DNA from: Pseudomonadota bacterium
Lineage (GTDB): Bacteria > Pseudomonadota > Alphaproteobacteria > Rhizobiales > Kaistiaceae
Direction: 5' to 3'
Length of the DNA: 14,955 nt
NCBI GenBank assembly: GCA_023433185.1
Contig: JAEZEN010000319.1
Coordinates: 1 to 14,955, forward strand
Numbering within the stretch: position 1 is the stretch's first letter; every line of letters begins with the position of its first letter. Shown one piece after another: positions 7,129 to 14,427 of this stretch. Under the pieces are notes generated by a model. It did not search any database. It saw only the letters and a program-made list of their open reading frames with translations, and was not told the DNA's origin. Position numbers and translations under genes: made by a program.

Positions 7129-7541
7129 TGTCGCGCGACGGGTCGATCACGCTCGCCTGGGGCGACGGGGAGCACCGCTTCCGGCTGGCGATCGGCCAGC
7201 TCCGGGAGCTCCAGGAGAAGTGCGACGCCGGGCCGGCGGAGATCGTCTCCCGCCTGTCCGAGGGCCGCTGGCGGGTCAACGACGTGCGCGAGACCATCCG
7301 CCTCGGCCTCGTCGGTGGAGGCCTGGCGCCCGCCACGGCGCATGCGCTGACCGTCCGCTACGTCGACGAGCGGCCGTGGCTGGAGAGCGTCCAGCCCGCC
7401 CAGGCGGTGCTGATGGCCGCGCTCGTCGGCGTCCCCGACGAGCCGGTCGGAAGCTCGCCGGGAAAAGAGGCGGCGGCGGAGGCCGCGAGCGAGGCGACGG
7501 TCGCCTCGCCTTCGCCGCCCTCTACGGCAACGGCGCTGTGA
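7128..7541 (+). CDS. Tail assembly chaperone (GTA TAC-like, lambda gpG role)
   Basis: This 137-residue zero-frame product resembles the GTA tail-assembly-chaperone family (RcGTA gp10). These proteins coat the tape measure during tail assembly and are absent from virions. The conserved part is residues 1-105: GSITLAWGDGEHRFRLAIGQ, the helix LRELQEKCDAGPAEIVSRLS, then DVRETIRLGLVGGGLAP. From about residue 106 the zero frame becomes Ala/Ser/Pro low complexity, ending ASPSPPSTATAL, which looks like a non-conserved tail. At codons 112-113 lies G-GGA-AAA, a canonical -1 slippery heptamer that would switch a fraction of ribosomes into the frame ending at 7690. Start coupling to the tail tube gene is by TGATG. 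Confidence 0.9.
   Translation: MSRDGSITLAWGDGEHRFRLAIGQLRELQEKCDAGPAEIVSRLSEGRWRVNDVRETIRLGLVGGGLAPATAHALTVRYVDERPWLESVQPAQAVLMAALVGVPDEPVGSSPGKEAAAEAASEATVASPSPPSTATAL
7460..7466 (+). other. Slippery heptamer G-GGA-AAA for -1 programmed frameshift
   Basis: The heptamer GGGAAAA sits exactly in the X-XXY-YYZ register of the chaperone frame (codons GGA 7461-7463 and AAA 7464-7466). Re-pairing one base back gives GGG and AAA. The lambda G/GT site is the close relative GGGAAAG. The -1 frame is open from before this site to 7690. Confidence 0.8.
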
Positions 7542-7690
7542 TGGGCTTCGCGCCCGATCAGGTGGACCGGATGTCGCTCTGGCAGTTCATGGCCTGCCTC
7601 GACGGGTGGAAGGCGGCGCACGGCGTCGAGGAGAAGCCGGCGCCGCCGAGCGCGGATGAGTTCCACGACATGGTGAGCAGGCTCGGGTAA
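7466..7690 (+). CDS. Tail assembly chaperone extension (lambda gpT-like), read by -1 frameshift
   Basis: The frame entered by a -1 slip gives 74 residues after Lys113, making a fusion of about 187 residues. After a Gly/Arg-rich link it contains RLAFAALYGNGAVMGFAPDQ, then VDRMSLWQFMACLDGWKAAH, then SADEFHDMVSRL. The 'P.qvd.mslwqf.a...G' pattern is common in T-like phage tail chaperones. The pattern begins before the first ATG of this frame (7541), which favours frameshift fusion over independent initiation. Restart at ATG 7541 (TGATG overlap with the upstream stop) would still yield a 49-residue protein. In lambda the GT fusion recruits the tape measure and tail tube subunits. The tape measure gene follows directly, the expected arrangement. 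Confidence 0.82.
   Translation, partial: RGGGGGRERGDGRLAFAALYGNGAVMGFAPDQVDRMSLWQFMACLDGWKAAHGVEEKPAPPSADEFHDMVSRLG
7473..7509 (+). other. Two RNA hairpins downstream of the slippery site
   Basis: GCGGC (7473-7477) pairs with GCCGC (7482-7486) around loop GGAG and begins 6 bases after the heptamer, within the usual stimulator spacing. A stronger hairpin follows: GCGAGGCGA (7489-7497) pairs perfectly with TCGCCTCGC (7501-7509) around triloop CGG. Either, or a combined fold, could stimulate frameshifting. Pairing is read directly; stability and function are inferred. Confidence 0.6.
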
Positions 7691-7694
7691 CGGC

Positions 7695-9461
7695 ATGGCC
7701 GAAACGACCGATCTCCAGCGGCTGATCGTCTCCATGGAGGCGCGATCGGCGAAGCTCGAGCGCGACCTTGCGAAGGCGCAGCGGAGCGCGACCACCACCG
7801 CCAACAACATCCAGTCGCGGTTCGACCGGCTCAACGGGGGCCTGATGGCGGGGTTCGGCCGGCTCGCCAGTGCACTCGGCGCGATCGGGATCGGCGTCGG
7901 CATCGCGTCCCTGCCCGGGACGATCAGCAGCATCGTCAACGAGGCCTCGGGGCTCGCGAAGTCGGCGGACCGGATCGGCATCACGACCGACCGGCTGCAG
8001 GAACTGCGGCATACCGCGCGGCTCGCGGACATCGACGTCGGCGAGCTCGACAAGTCGATGACCATCTTCGGGCGCAACATTGGCCAGGCCACCCAGGGGC
8101 AGGGCGAGCTGGTCAAAGTGCTCTCGGCGAACAACATCGCCTTGCGCGACCAGGAGGGCCGCGTCCGCTCGACGAGCGACCTCCTCGATGACTTTGCCGA
8201 TCTCATGAAAAACGCCGGATCCGATGCCGAGCGGCTGCGGCTGGCGACGATCGCCTTCGGGCGCGGCGGGGCCGGCATGGTGACGGCGCTCCGCGACGGC
8301 TCTCAGGCGCTCCGGGACACCGCCCAGGAGGCGCGGGACCTCGGGCTCGTGCTCGATGAGGACCTGCTTCGCGATGCCGAGCGGATCGGCGACGACTGGA
8401 CCCGCCTGACGACGCGCATGTCGACCGCGTTCAAGGGCTTCGTATTGGCGACCGTGAGCGGCGTCGACGCCATCATCGACAGCCTCAATACGCTGGACAA
8501 GCGGCAGAACCTCGGCGGCCTGGAGTCCAGCCTCATGGATGTCCGGGCGCTGCTCGCCCAGAACCGCGACCTCATAGAGGCAGCGCGGTCGGACCCGACG
8601 CTGGCCGGTCGAGCGTCCCTCGCCGCGGCTGAAATGGAGGCGCTCCTCAGGGAAGAGGGCCGCATCCTCAACCGGATCGGCGAGCTCAATCAGCAGCGGT
8701 CCCGCACGAAAGTCGACTTCAGCGGCGTCGAGGACGACGAGACCGCTCTGCCCAGCGGCGGCGGCACCAGCAAGGCGAGCGCCCGCGTCGACGCGATCCA
8801 ACGCGTAACCGATGCGCTTCGCTTCGAGCAGGATCAACTCGGGCGCACGGCCCGTGAACAGGAAATCTACAACCGCCTCAATGCCGCCGGCGTCGACATC
8901 ACGAGTGCGCAGGGGCAGCGCATCGCGGCCCTCGCCGGCTCGATCTACGACCAGCGCGCTGCACTCGAAGCGGCCCGTGAGGCGACTGCGGCCTTCAACA
9001 ATGCGGTGGAGAGCCTGGGCGGTGAGGCGTTCGACGCCTTCGCCCAGTTCATCGACGGGTCGAAGAGCGCCGAGGACGCGATCAAGGATCTGATCAGGCA
9101 ACTCCTCATCGCCGAGGCGCGATCCATGTTTCTGCGGGCCTTCACCCCCGGCGCGGCCGCCGGTCCGATCTCGTCGGTCCTCGGCGGATTGTTCGGGGGC
9201 GGTCGCGCGACGGGCGGGCCGATCAACCCGGGCAAGATCTACAAGGTCCACAAGGACGAACTGATCGTGCCGCGGGTGCCGGGGACGGTGATCCCGGCGT
9301 CGATGGTGCGGCGTGGCGTGACGCCAACCCCTCAGAGCCGGACGGTTACTGTCGGGCAGGTGATCATCCAGACCCCTGATCCGGCAGCATTCCGACGGTC
9401 CGAATCCCAAGTCTCCGCGATGCTCGGCCGAGCCGTCCAACGCAGCGCAAGGTTCACCTGA
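7695..9461 (+). CDS. Tail tape measure protein
   Basis: This 588-residue protein should set tail length and be ejected into the host envelope. Residues 1-47 are a charged coiled-coil helix. A Gly/Ala-rich hydrophobic stretch follows (about 49-80: GFGRLASALGAIGIGVGIAS). Then come long alternating charged and Ala-rich helices, a Ser/Gly linker near residues 350-360, and another helical block. The C-terminal end has FIDGSKSAEDAIKDLIRQLL and GGRATGGPINPGKIYKVHKD, then ELIVPRVPGTVIP. This is the lambda-H type terminus seen in many tape measures. At about 0.15 nm per residue it predicts a tail near 90 nm. No peptidase or lysozyme motif was seen. The ribosome site is weak, so coupling to the upstream chaperone stop 5 bases before is likely. 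Confidence 0.94.
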   Translation: MAETTDLQRLIVSMEARSAKLERDLAKAQRSATTTANNIQSRFDRLNGGLMAGFGRLASALGAIGIGVGIASLPGTISSIVNEASGLAKSADRIGITTDRLQELRHTARLADIDVGELDKSMTIFGRNIGQATQGQGELVKVLSANNIALRDQEGRVRSTSDLLDDFADLMKNAGSDAERLRLATIAFGRGGAGMVTALRDGSQALRDTAQEARDLGLVLDEDLLRDAERIGDDWTRLTTRMSTAFKGFVLATVSGVDAIIDSLNTLDKRQNLGGLESSLMDVRALLAQNRDLIEAARSDPTLAGRASLAAAEMEALLREEGRILNRIGELNQQRSRTKVDFSGVEDDETALPSGGGTSKASARVDAIQRVTDALRFEQDQLGRTAREQEIYNRLNAAGVDITSAQGQRIAALAGSIYDQRAALEAAREATAAFNNAVESLGGEAFDAFAQFIDGSKSAEDAIKDLIRQLLIAEARSMFLRAFTPGAAAGPISSVLGGLFGGGRATGGPINPGKIYKVHKDELIVPRVPGTVIPASMVRRGVTPTPQSRTVTVGQVIIQTPDPAAFRRSESQVSAMLGRAVQRSARFT

Positions 9462-9462
9462 G

Positions 9463-10107
9463 GTGTCGGGGTTCCACGAGGTCGTCTTCCCGTTCGAATG
9501 CGCGACCCAGATGACCGGCGGCCCGGAACGGCGCACCGAGATTGTCACGCTGGTCTCCGGGTTCGAGCAGCGGAATCAGCGCTGGTCGGACTCGCGACGA
9601 CGCTGGAACGTCGGCAGTGCGGTTCGCAACTATGCCGACCTGCAGGTGCTCCTAAGCTTCTTCGAGGAGCGGCGGGGCCGCGCCTACGGCTTCCGAGTGA
9701 AGGATCGCGCCGACTTCGTGTCGGCCGCGAACGGCACGGCCCGGACGGCCGTCGACCAGACGATTGGTGTCGGGGATGGAACCACCGCAGCCTTCCAGTG
9801 CGTCAAGACTTACGGTTCCGGTGGGGTGAATCCCTGGCAGCGAACTATCCGAAAGCTGGTGGTCGGCACCGTGCGGGTTGCCGTGAACGGCGCCGAAAAG
9901 ACGATCACGACGCATTTCACTGCCGACGTCAACACAGGGATCGTGACATTCACCAGCGGGAATATCCCGGCGATCGGGCAGATCGTCACTGCGGGTTACG
10001 AATTCCACGTGCCCGCCCGGTTCGATTCCGACGTGCTCGACATCGATCTCGGTGCCTCGGTGCCGGGGACCTTCGTCAGTGCGCCGATCATCGAGATCAA
10101 GGTGTAG
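9463..10107 (+). CDS. Distal tail protein, DUF2460 (GTA gp12-like)
   Basis: This 214-residue protein belongs to the DUF2460 family, which corresponds to the RcGTA distal tail protein linking tube to baseplate. Visible hallmarks are FHEVVFPFECATQMTGGPER, the RNQRWSDSRRRWNVGSAVRN block (arginine-rich 'rn..w....r.w..g'), and LLSFFEERRGRAYGFRVKDR with ADF. The second half has GDGTTAAFQCVKTYG, the strand-rich insert VRVAVNGAEKTITTHF and VTAGYEFHVPARFDSDVLDI. The start is GTG 9463, one base after the tape measure stop, with AAGG at 9449-9452. The family call is firm. Confidence 0.94.
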   Translation: MSGFHEVVFPFECATQMTGGPERRTEIVTLVSGFEQRNQRWSDSRRRWNVGSAVRNYADLQVLLSFFEERRGRAYGFRVKDRADFVSAANGTARTAVDQTIGVGDGTTAAFQCVKTYGSGGVNPWQRTIRKLVVGTVRVAVNGAEKTITTHFTADVNTGIVTFTSGNIPAIGQIVTAGYEFHVPARFDSDVLDIDLGASVPGTFVSAPIIEIKV

Positions 10108-10111
10108 GTCG

Positions 10112-11002
10112 ATGAAGGCGCTGCCGTCCGGTCTTGCGGCGCACATCGCCGGCGAAGTGACCTCGCTCTGCCAATGCTGGCGCGTCGCGCTGCTCGATGG
10201 GTCGGTGCTCGGTTTCACCGACCATGACAAACCTCTGTCTTTTGATGGGGTCACCTATGAGCCGGCGACCGGCTTCGCGGCCGCCGAAGTGGGATCGGCC
10301 CTCGGCATGTCGGTCGATACCCAGGATGTCGCGGGTGCGCTCTCTTCCGATCGCATCCGCGAAGACGATCTCGCCGCCGGTCTCTGGGATGGGGCAGAAG
10401 TCGTGACTTACATGGTCGACTGGTCGGACATCGCCAATCGCATCCTCCTGCACCGCGCGTCGATCGGCGAAGTGACTCGAGGAGAAACAGCCTTTCGGGC
10501 CGAACTGCGCGGCCTGGCGCATGGGCTGGCCGCCGAACAGGGGCGGGCGTTCCAACGCCAATGCGACGCCGTCGTCGGCGATTCACGGTGCGGTGTGAGT
10601 CTCGTTGGCTCGTTCGCGGGCACCGGCAGCGTGACCGGCCTGCAGGGTACGCGGACAGTAACGGTGTCCGGCCTGGCAAGTTACGACCGTGGCTGGTTTA
10701 TCGGCGGCGTCCTGACATGGTCCAGCGGCGCCAATGCCGGCCGGACCGTCGAGGTGCGGCGACACGACAGGTCCGGCAGCATCGCCACCATCGAGCTCTG
10801 GCAGCCGATGTCCAAGCCGATCGAAGTCGGCAACACCTTCACCGTGAGTGCTGGCTGCGACAAGACCGTGACCACATGTAAGTCCAAGTTCTCGAACGTC
10901 GTCAACTTCCGCGGCTTCCCCCACATTCCGGGCAATGACTTCTCGCTCAACGTCGCCCGGCGCAACGACAGCGAGAATGACGGCGGGAGCATGTTCCGAT
11001 GA
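10112..11002 (+). CDS. Tail hub protein, DUF2163/BR0599 (GTA gp13-like), likely Fe-S
   Basis: This 296-residue protein starts at ATG 10112, with AAGG at 10099-10102; the frame is open further upstream inside DUF2460 but without family sequence. The N-terminal domain (DUF2163, about 10-165) shows CQCWRVALLDGSVLGFTDHD and the GRAFQRQCDAVVGDSRCG region. The C-terminal BR0599 domain (about 190-280) ends CKSKFSNVVNFRGFPHIPGN. Cys151, Cys160, Cys249 and Cys256 are spaced C-x8-C and C-x6-C. As I recall, this is the spacing of the four 4Fe-4S ligands of lambda tail tip protein gpL, so an iron-sulfur cluster in the tail hub is likely. Its stop overlaps the peptidase start (ATGA). Confidence 0.94.
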   Translation: MKALPSGLAAHIAGEVTSLCQCWRVALLDGSVLGFTDHDKPLSFDGVTYEPATGFAAAEVGSALGMSVDTQDVAGALSSDRIREDDLAAGLWDGAEVVTYMVDWSDIANRILLHRASIGEVTRGETAFRAELRGLAHGLAAEQGRAFQRQCDAVVGDSRCGVSLVGSFAGTGSVTGLQGTRTVTVSGLASYDRGWFIGGVLTWSSGANAGRTVEVRRHDRSGSIATIELWQPMSKPIEVGNTFTVSAGCDKTVTTCKSKFSNVVNFRGFPHIPGNDFSLNVARRNDSENDGGSMFR

Positions 11003-11445
11003 GCGCCGCGATCGATCGCAACCGCATCGTCGCGGAGGCACGCGCCTGGATCGGCACGCCCTACCATCACCAGGCGTCGGCGATCGACATCGGCTCGGAC
11101 TGCATCGGAGTGGTGCGCGGCGTCTGGCGCGCCCTCTACGGCAGAGAGGCGCAGGCGATGCCCTCCTATGCCCCGGACTGGGCGATCGGCGAGGAACTGC
11201 TGCTCGAGGGCGCTCGCCGGCACCTCGTCGAGGTTCCCGTCGATGCAATCTGTGCCGGCGACGTGCTGGTCTTCCGGATGCGGCCCGGCCGGCCGGCCAA
11301 GCACTGCGGCATCGTCGTAGACACGGATGCCACCTGCCGGATGGTCCACGCCTGGGATGCGGTGCCGGCGGTATGCGAGATCGCGCTCGACGACTGGTGG
11401 CGTCGCCGCATCGCGGCGGCCTTCGCGTTTCCGGGGGCGAGCTAA
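10999..11445 (+). CDS. Phage tail NlpC/P60 cell-wall peptidase (GTA gp14-like)
   Basis: This 148-residue cysteine peptidase of the phage NlpC/P60 subfamily sits at the tail tip and would open peptidoglycan during DNA entry. The domain fills the protein. Helix 1 and ARAWIGTPYHHQAS precede the catalytic Cys35 in GSDCIGVVRGVW. His102 lies in PAKHCGIVV, and the third polar residue is probably His117 in RMVHAWD. The tryptophan-rich end (DDWWRRRIAAAF) is typical of the subfamily. No signal peptide is seen, as expected for a virion-delivered enzyme. The start overlaps the hub gene (ATGA) and the stop overlaps the TIM-barrel gene (TAATG), so the trio is translated as a unit. Confidence 0.95.
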   Translation: MSAAIDRNRIVAEARAWIGTPYHHQASAIDIGSDCIGVVRGVWRALYGREAQAMPSYAPDWAIGEELLLEGARRHLVEVPVDAICAGDVLVFRMRPGRPAKHCGIVVDTDATCRMVHAWDAVPAVCEIALDDWWRRRIAAAFAFPGAS

Positions 11446-14426
11446 TGGCGACTGTCGTGTTGGGTGTGGCCGGGCGCGTCATCGGTGCGGCTGTGGCGGG
11501 ACCGATCGGGGCGGTGATCGGTGGGGCGGTCGGCGCCGTCGCCGGATCTGTGATCGACTCGCAGATATTTGCCCGCGGCGGTGTCGGGGAGACCCGCGTG
11601 CGCGGGGCGCGTCTCAAGTCGATCGACCTGATGACCTCGACCGAGGGCGCCGCCATCCCGCGTCAGTACGGGCGCGCTCGGATCGTCGGCCAAGTGATCT
11701 GGTCGACGCGGTTCGAGGAGAAGGTGGTCGAGAAGACCGAGAGCGTCGAGAGCGGGGGCAAGGGCGGCGGTAGCCGGAGCAGCACCACCGAGGTGACGAC
11801 GACGAAGTATGTCTACTTCGCGAACTTCGCGGTCGCCTTCTGCGAGGGCCCCGTCCGGCGTTTCGGCCGGATTTGGCTCGACGGCCGCGAGGTCGACCAG
11901 ACCAAGATCACTGTGCGGCGCCGGCACGGCAACGAGTCGCAGGTCGCCGACCCCCTGATCGCGGCCAAGGAGGGCGAGAACAACGCCCCCGGCTATCGCG
12001 GCACGGCCTACCTTGTCTTCGAGCGGCTCAAGCTGGAGAAGTACGGCAACCGGCTGCCGCAGGTGAGCGCCGAGGTGTTCCGGTCGGTGGGCGACCTGGA
12101 GCCCATGATCCGCGGCGTTGCCCTGATCCCCGGCTCGACGGAGTTCGGCTATGACCCGGAGCTCGTCAAGCGCGTCACCGGAAAGAACGGCAAGGGCCGG
12201 CGGCCCGAGAACCGGCACACGCTGCTCGCTGGGACCAACTGGGAGGCCTCGATCGACGCCCTCGAGCGCCTGGCGCCCGAATGCGGCTCGGTCGCGCTCG
12301 TCGTGGCCTGGTTCGGCGACGATCTACGCTGCGGTCAATGCGAGATCAGGCCGAAGGTGGAGAACGCCGAAAAGCAGACCATCCCGCACGCCTGGAGCGT
12401 CGCCGGCCTAACGCGGGCGACTGCGGACGTGATCTCCACAATCGACGGCAAGCCGGCCTATGGCGGCGCGCCGAATGACGCGAGCGTCATCCGGGCCATC
12501 CAGGACCTCAAGGCCCGCGGCTTCAACGTGCTGCTCTACCCGTTCGTGATGATGGACATTGCAGAGGGCAACTCAAAGGGTAACCCCTACAGTGACAACA
12601 CCTCCGACTCGGGCCAACCGGTCTATCCCTGGCGGGGCCGCATTACCTGCAACCCGGCGCCAGGCTATGCTGGCACCGCGGACCAGACGAGCAGCGCTGC
12701 GACCCAGATCAACAATTTCTACGGCGATGCCGCGGCGTCGGACTTCGCCGCTTCGTCGGGGACGACCGTCGTCTATAACGGGCCGGACGAGTGGCGCTAC
12801 GCCCGCTTCATTCTGCACATGGCCAAGCTCTGCGAGCTGGCCGGCGGTGTCGATGCATTCTGCATCGGCTCGGAGATGGTCGGCTTGACGACCGTGCGGA
12901 ACGCCATCGGCGGCTTCACCTTCGTAAACCGCCTCCGCGACCTCGCCGGCGAGGTCCGCTTGATCCTGGGCGGCGGGACCCATCTCGGCTACGCCGCCGA
13001 CTGGAGCGAGTATCACAGCCACCGCCCGGCCGACGGCTCGGGCGACGTGCTGTTCCATCTTGATCCGCTCTGGGCCGACGATGAGATCGACTTCATCGGC
13101 ATCGACAACGACCTGCCGCTGGCCGACTGGCGCGAGGGGACCGACCATCTCGACTACGACCCGGCCGGGCCGACGATCCCTCATGACCTCGACTACCTCC
13201 GGAGCAACGTCGAGGGCGGCGAATATTACGACTGGTACTACCAGAGCCCTGCCCACCGCGACGCCCAGACGCGCACGCCTATCACCGATACCGCCTATGG
13301 CAAGCCGTGGGTCTTCCGCCAGAAAGACCTCCGGAACTGGTGGCTCAACCTGCACCGCAACCGCCCCGGCGGCGTGGAAAGCGGCACACCGACGGACTGG
13401 GTGCCGCAGTCGAAGCCGATTTGGTTCACCGAGGTCGGCTGCCCGGCGGTTGACAAGGGCGCCAACCAGCCCAACGTCTTCGTCGACCCGAAGTCGTCGG
13501 AGAGCTTCTTTCCCTATTACTCTTCCCGTGCGCAGGACGATGCGATCCAGCGGGCCTATCTCGAGGCGATAATCGGATACTGGGCGGACAACGCGAACAA
13601 CCCCGCGTCGAGCGTCTACAGCGGGCGCATGGTCCGCACCGGTCGGGTGTTCGCGTGGTGCTGGGATGCCCGTCCACCACCCTCGTTTCCGACCGATCGG
13701 TCGACTTGGGCCGATGCCGCGAATTGGCGCCGCGGGCACTGGCTGACCGGCCGCCTCGGCACGGCACCCGCCCGCGAGACTTTCGAAGCTGTGCTCGACG
13801 ACTCCGGGTTTGGTGCGCACCGCCTGGTCGGGCCGATCCCGGGGGTCGTCGATGGCGTGACTGCCGACCAGGTCCTGGCCCCCCGCGGAATCCTCGAGGC
13901 GCTGGCGACCGTGCACGGCGTCGACACCGTCGAGAGCGGCGGCAGGCTCGTTTTCCAGGCGCGTGCCGGACGCGGCCCAGCTGTCGTCCTTGCCGCGGAC
14001 GATCTGGTATCTCCCGATCAGCAGGACGCCGCCGCAGCCTGGATGGCGACCCGATCTCAAGAATCCGAGCTCCCGACAGCGGTGCGCCTCGGTTACGGCG
14101 ATCCCGTGCGCGACGACCAGCCAGCGGCGGCCGAGGCCCGGCGCTTCGCGGCCGGAGCTCGTCGTGTCCTCGAGGCTGGCCTGCCAATGACCATGGCGGC
14201 GGGGGCAGGGGGGGCCCCCCCCCCCCCGGCCCGCGCCTGTTTCCGCTGTGCGCAAAAGCGCTCAGGGACACGACGTTTTCGCGCAAAACTTTGCTGCATC
14301 GCAGTGACCGCGGCCCGCCGCGGTGGGGGCAAAGCACGCAGCCATGCGCCTTGTGGCCATGGCCGCCGCGCGCCGCCGGCAACACCCGGGCCGAACGTTG
14401 ACAACGTCGTCCGGCAGCACCGATAA
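11445..14426 (+). CDS. GTA TIM-barrel tail protein (gp15-like), 3' end lost at a junction
   Basis: Read from ATG 11445 the open frame gives 993 residues, but only about the first 917 (to ~14195) look native. The order is a glycine-zipper-like hydrophobic N-terminus (4-36), a strand-rich N-terminal region (IPRQYGRARIVGQVIWSTRF), a TIM-barrel domain (about 430-740), then the start of the phage-tail_3 domain (from about 800). Two glutamates at positions expected for glycoside-hydrolase-like barrels are visible: Glu477 in FCIGSEMVGL and Glu663 in WFTEVGCPAVDKG. After GLPMTMA the frame enters the G7C13 tract and becomes Arg/Pro/Cys-rich, unlike the family. RcGTA gp15 is around 1,300 residues, so roughly the last quarter is missing. 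It should form the tail tip/megatron-like hub and may bind or cut a host polysaccharide. Confidence 0.9.
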   Translation: MATVVLGVAGRVIGAAVAGPIGAVIGGAVGAVAGSVIDSQIFARGGVGETRVRGARLKSIDLMTSTEGAAIPRQYGRARIVGQVIWSTRFEEKVVEKTESVESGGKGGGSRSSTTEVTTTKYVYFANFAVAFCEGPVRRFGRIWLDGREVDQTKITVRRRHGNESQVADPLIAAKEGENNAPGYRGTAYLVFERLKLEKYGNRLPQVSAEVFRSVGDLEPMIRGVALIPGSTEFGYDPELVKRVTGKNGKGRRPENRHTLLAGTNWEASIDALERLAPECGSVALVVAWFGDDLRCGQCEIRPKVENAEKQTIPHAWSVAGLTRATADVISTIDGKPAYGGAPNDASVIRAIQDLKARGFNVLLYPFVMMDIAEGNSKGNPYSDNTSDSGQPVYPWRGRITCNPAPGYAGTADQTSSAATQINNFYGDAAASDFAASSGTTVVYNGPDEWRYARFILHMAKLCELAGGVDAFCIGSEMVGLTTVRNAIGGFTFVNRLRDLAGEVRLILGGGTHLGYAADWSEYHSHRPADGSGDVLFHLDPLWADDEIDFIGIDNDLPLADWREGTDHLDYDPAGPTIPHDLDYLRSNVEGGEYYDWYYQSPAHRDAQTRTPITDTAYGKPWVFRQKDLRNWWLNLHRNRPGGVESGTPTDWVPQSKPIWFTEVGCPAVDKGANQPNVFVDPKSSESFFPYYSSRAQDDAIQRAYLEAIIGYWADNANNPASSVYSGRMVRTGRVFAWCWDARPPPSFPTDRSTWADAANWRRGHWLTGRLGTAPARETFEAVLDDSGFGAHRLVGPIPGVVDGVTADQVLAPRGILEALATVHGVDTVESGGRLVFQARAGRGPAVVLAADDLVSPDQQDAAAAWMATRSQESELPTAVRLGYGDPVRDDQPAAAEARRFAAGARRVLEAGLPMTMAAGAGGAPPPPARACFRCAQKRSGTRRFRAKLCCIAVTAARRGGGKARSHAPCGHGRRAPPATPGPNVDNVVRQHR
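14201..14227 (+). other. G5CAG7C13 tract at a probable chimeric junction
   Basis: The tract is G5 (14201-14205), CA, G7 (14208-14214), then C13 (14215-14227). Coding similarity to the GTA tail protein stops at its left edge and sequence of a different character begins at its right edge. Such a homopolymer palindrome is more like an assembly or amplification artefact than phage sequence. Confidence 0.7.
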
Positions 14427-14427
14427 G
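14398..14427 (+). promoter_or_regulatory. Sigma70-like promoter for the symporter
   Basis: A consensus -35 box TTGACA (14398-14403) is followed after 18 bases by GATAAG (14422-14427), a 4-of-6 match to the -10 box. It lies about 175 bases before the symporter start on the same strand, and both elements coincide with operator-like dyads. Confidence 0.5.
14400..14411 (+). promoter_or_regulatory. Operator-like dyad 1 (LacI-family type)
   Basis: GACAACGTCGTC is symmetric at 10 of 12 positions with a central CG-containing core, the shape of LacI-family sugar-regulator sites (ideal GACAACGTTGTC). It overlaps the -35 box, so binding would block RNA polymerase. The link to LacI is inferred from shape and from the downstream sugar transporter. 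Confidence 0.45.

Noticed and set aside
7587..9548. 653-codon open frame on the minus strand opposite the tape measure
   Set aside because: Compositionally a GC shadow of the tape measure gene, with no recognisable motif and no ribosome site.
10935..11444. Upstream extension of the TIM-barrel frame through the NlpC/P60 gene
   Set aside because: The extension has no family sequence; ATG 11445 sits in a TAATG overlap and begins the recognised N-terminus.
12573..14255. 560-codon minus-strand frame opposite the TIM-barrel gene
   Set aside because: Shadow of the sense gene; the sense strand carries clear family motifs throughout.
14307..14324. Perfect inverted repeat ACCGCGGC-CC-GCCGCGGT as a terminator
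   Set aside because: The loop would be only 2-4 bases and no T-run follows on either strand, so I list it only as part of the intergenic region.
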